6,351 nt of DNA from Chloroflexota bacterium (GTDB taxonomy: Bacteria; Chloroflexota; Limnocylindria; Limnocylindrales; CSP1-4). The position numbers were made by a program, and so were the translations under genes. The notes under the pieces were generated by a model. The model made no database searches and was not told the origin of the DNA. It was given only the letters and a program-made list of their open reading frames with translations. The DNA is taken from the NCBI GenBank assembly GCA_027457005.1, contig DAIDTV010000091.1:1-6351 (forward strand), given 5' to 3'. Shown here piece by piece: positions 6,256 through 6,351 of this stretch. The stretch's first letter is position 1. Each line of letters opens with the position of its first letter.

Positions 6256-6351
6256 TCAGGCGCGCCTGTCCGCGCCGTGTTCTTCCGCTGCGTACCCCGC
6301 TGCCGCGCCGGCTGCCGCCTGCTCCGCGCCGGCGCCCGGGCCCTCCCCATC
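6256..6351 (-). CDS. C-terminal tail of an unidentified upstream gene (partial)
   Basis: A minus-strand frame is open from the right edge to TGA at 6256-6258, giving 31 residues. They are rich in Ala, Gly and acidic residues (for example AAAGYAAEEHGADRRA at the end), with GC-rich third codon positions like the neighbours. The tail is low-complexity and cannot be assigned to a family. It ends 41 bases before the GTG of the GH57 gene and reads in the same direction, so it is probably the previous gene of the same operon, perhaps another alpha-glucan gene. The competing frame here merely continues as an antiparallel-free shadow into the GH57 gene (Arg/Pro-rich, no family features). Confidence 0.5.
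   Translation of the reverse strand, partial: DGEGPGAGAEQAAAGAAAGYAAEEHGADRRA

Noticed and set aside
1..6351. Mobile element, CRISPR array, toxin-antitoxin or defence system
   Set aside because: No transposase, integrase, direct repeats with spacers, or nuclease/ATPase motifs were seen. The genes are a transporter, a membrane protein and carbohydrate enzymes with uniform base composition.

Overview
The window is high-GC DNA, roughly 70% by eye, with strongly GC-biased third codon positions and GTG used as a start codon. It comes from a bacterium. A Chloroflexota or actinobacterial source is my guess from base composition and protein style, and there is no marker gene to settle it.

Layout, left to right. 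(1) A minus-strand gene, cut by the left edge, encodes a membrane protein with a long Pro/Gly/Ser-rich N-terminal tail followed by several transmembrane segments (1-669). (2) A divergent intergenic region of about 140 bases holds a perfect 14-bp palindrome. (3) A plus-strand gene encodes a 12-helix major facilitator superfamily (MFS) transporter (808-2196). (4) A convergent intergenic gap of about 190 bases contains small GC hairpins but no classical T-tract terminator. (5) Two minus-strand genes, transcribed right to left, encode different subfamilies of glycoside hydrolase family 57 (GH57). The first (3872-6214) resembles the alpha-amylase/4-alpha-glucanotransferase type with its central and C-terminal beta domains. 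The second (2389-3837) is the COG1449 type with a DUF3536 C-terminal region. They are 34 bases apart. (6) At the right edge is the C-terminal tail of another minus-strand gene (6256-6351), 41 bases upstream of the first GH57 gene and probably in the same operon.

How they fit together. The two GH57 enzymes lack signal peptides and look cytoplasmic. Both retain the HQP-type motif, the Glu nucleophile motif and the Asp-Gly-Glu acid/base motif, so both are probably active in glycogen, maltodextrin or alpha-glucan turnover. The MFS transporter and the Pro-rich membrane protein are on a separate divergent promoter region, and nothing in the sequence shows a functional link to the GH57 pair. I found no mobile element, CRISPR array, tRNA or rRNA gene. 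The window reads as ordinary chromosomal metabolism rather than a new defence or mobile system. The least characterised items are the DUF3536-type GH57 enzyme and the Pro-rich membrane protein.
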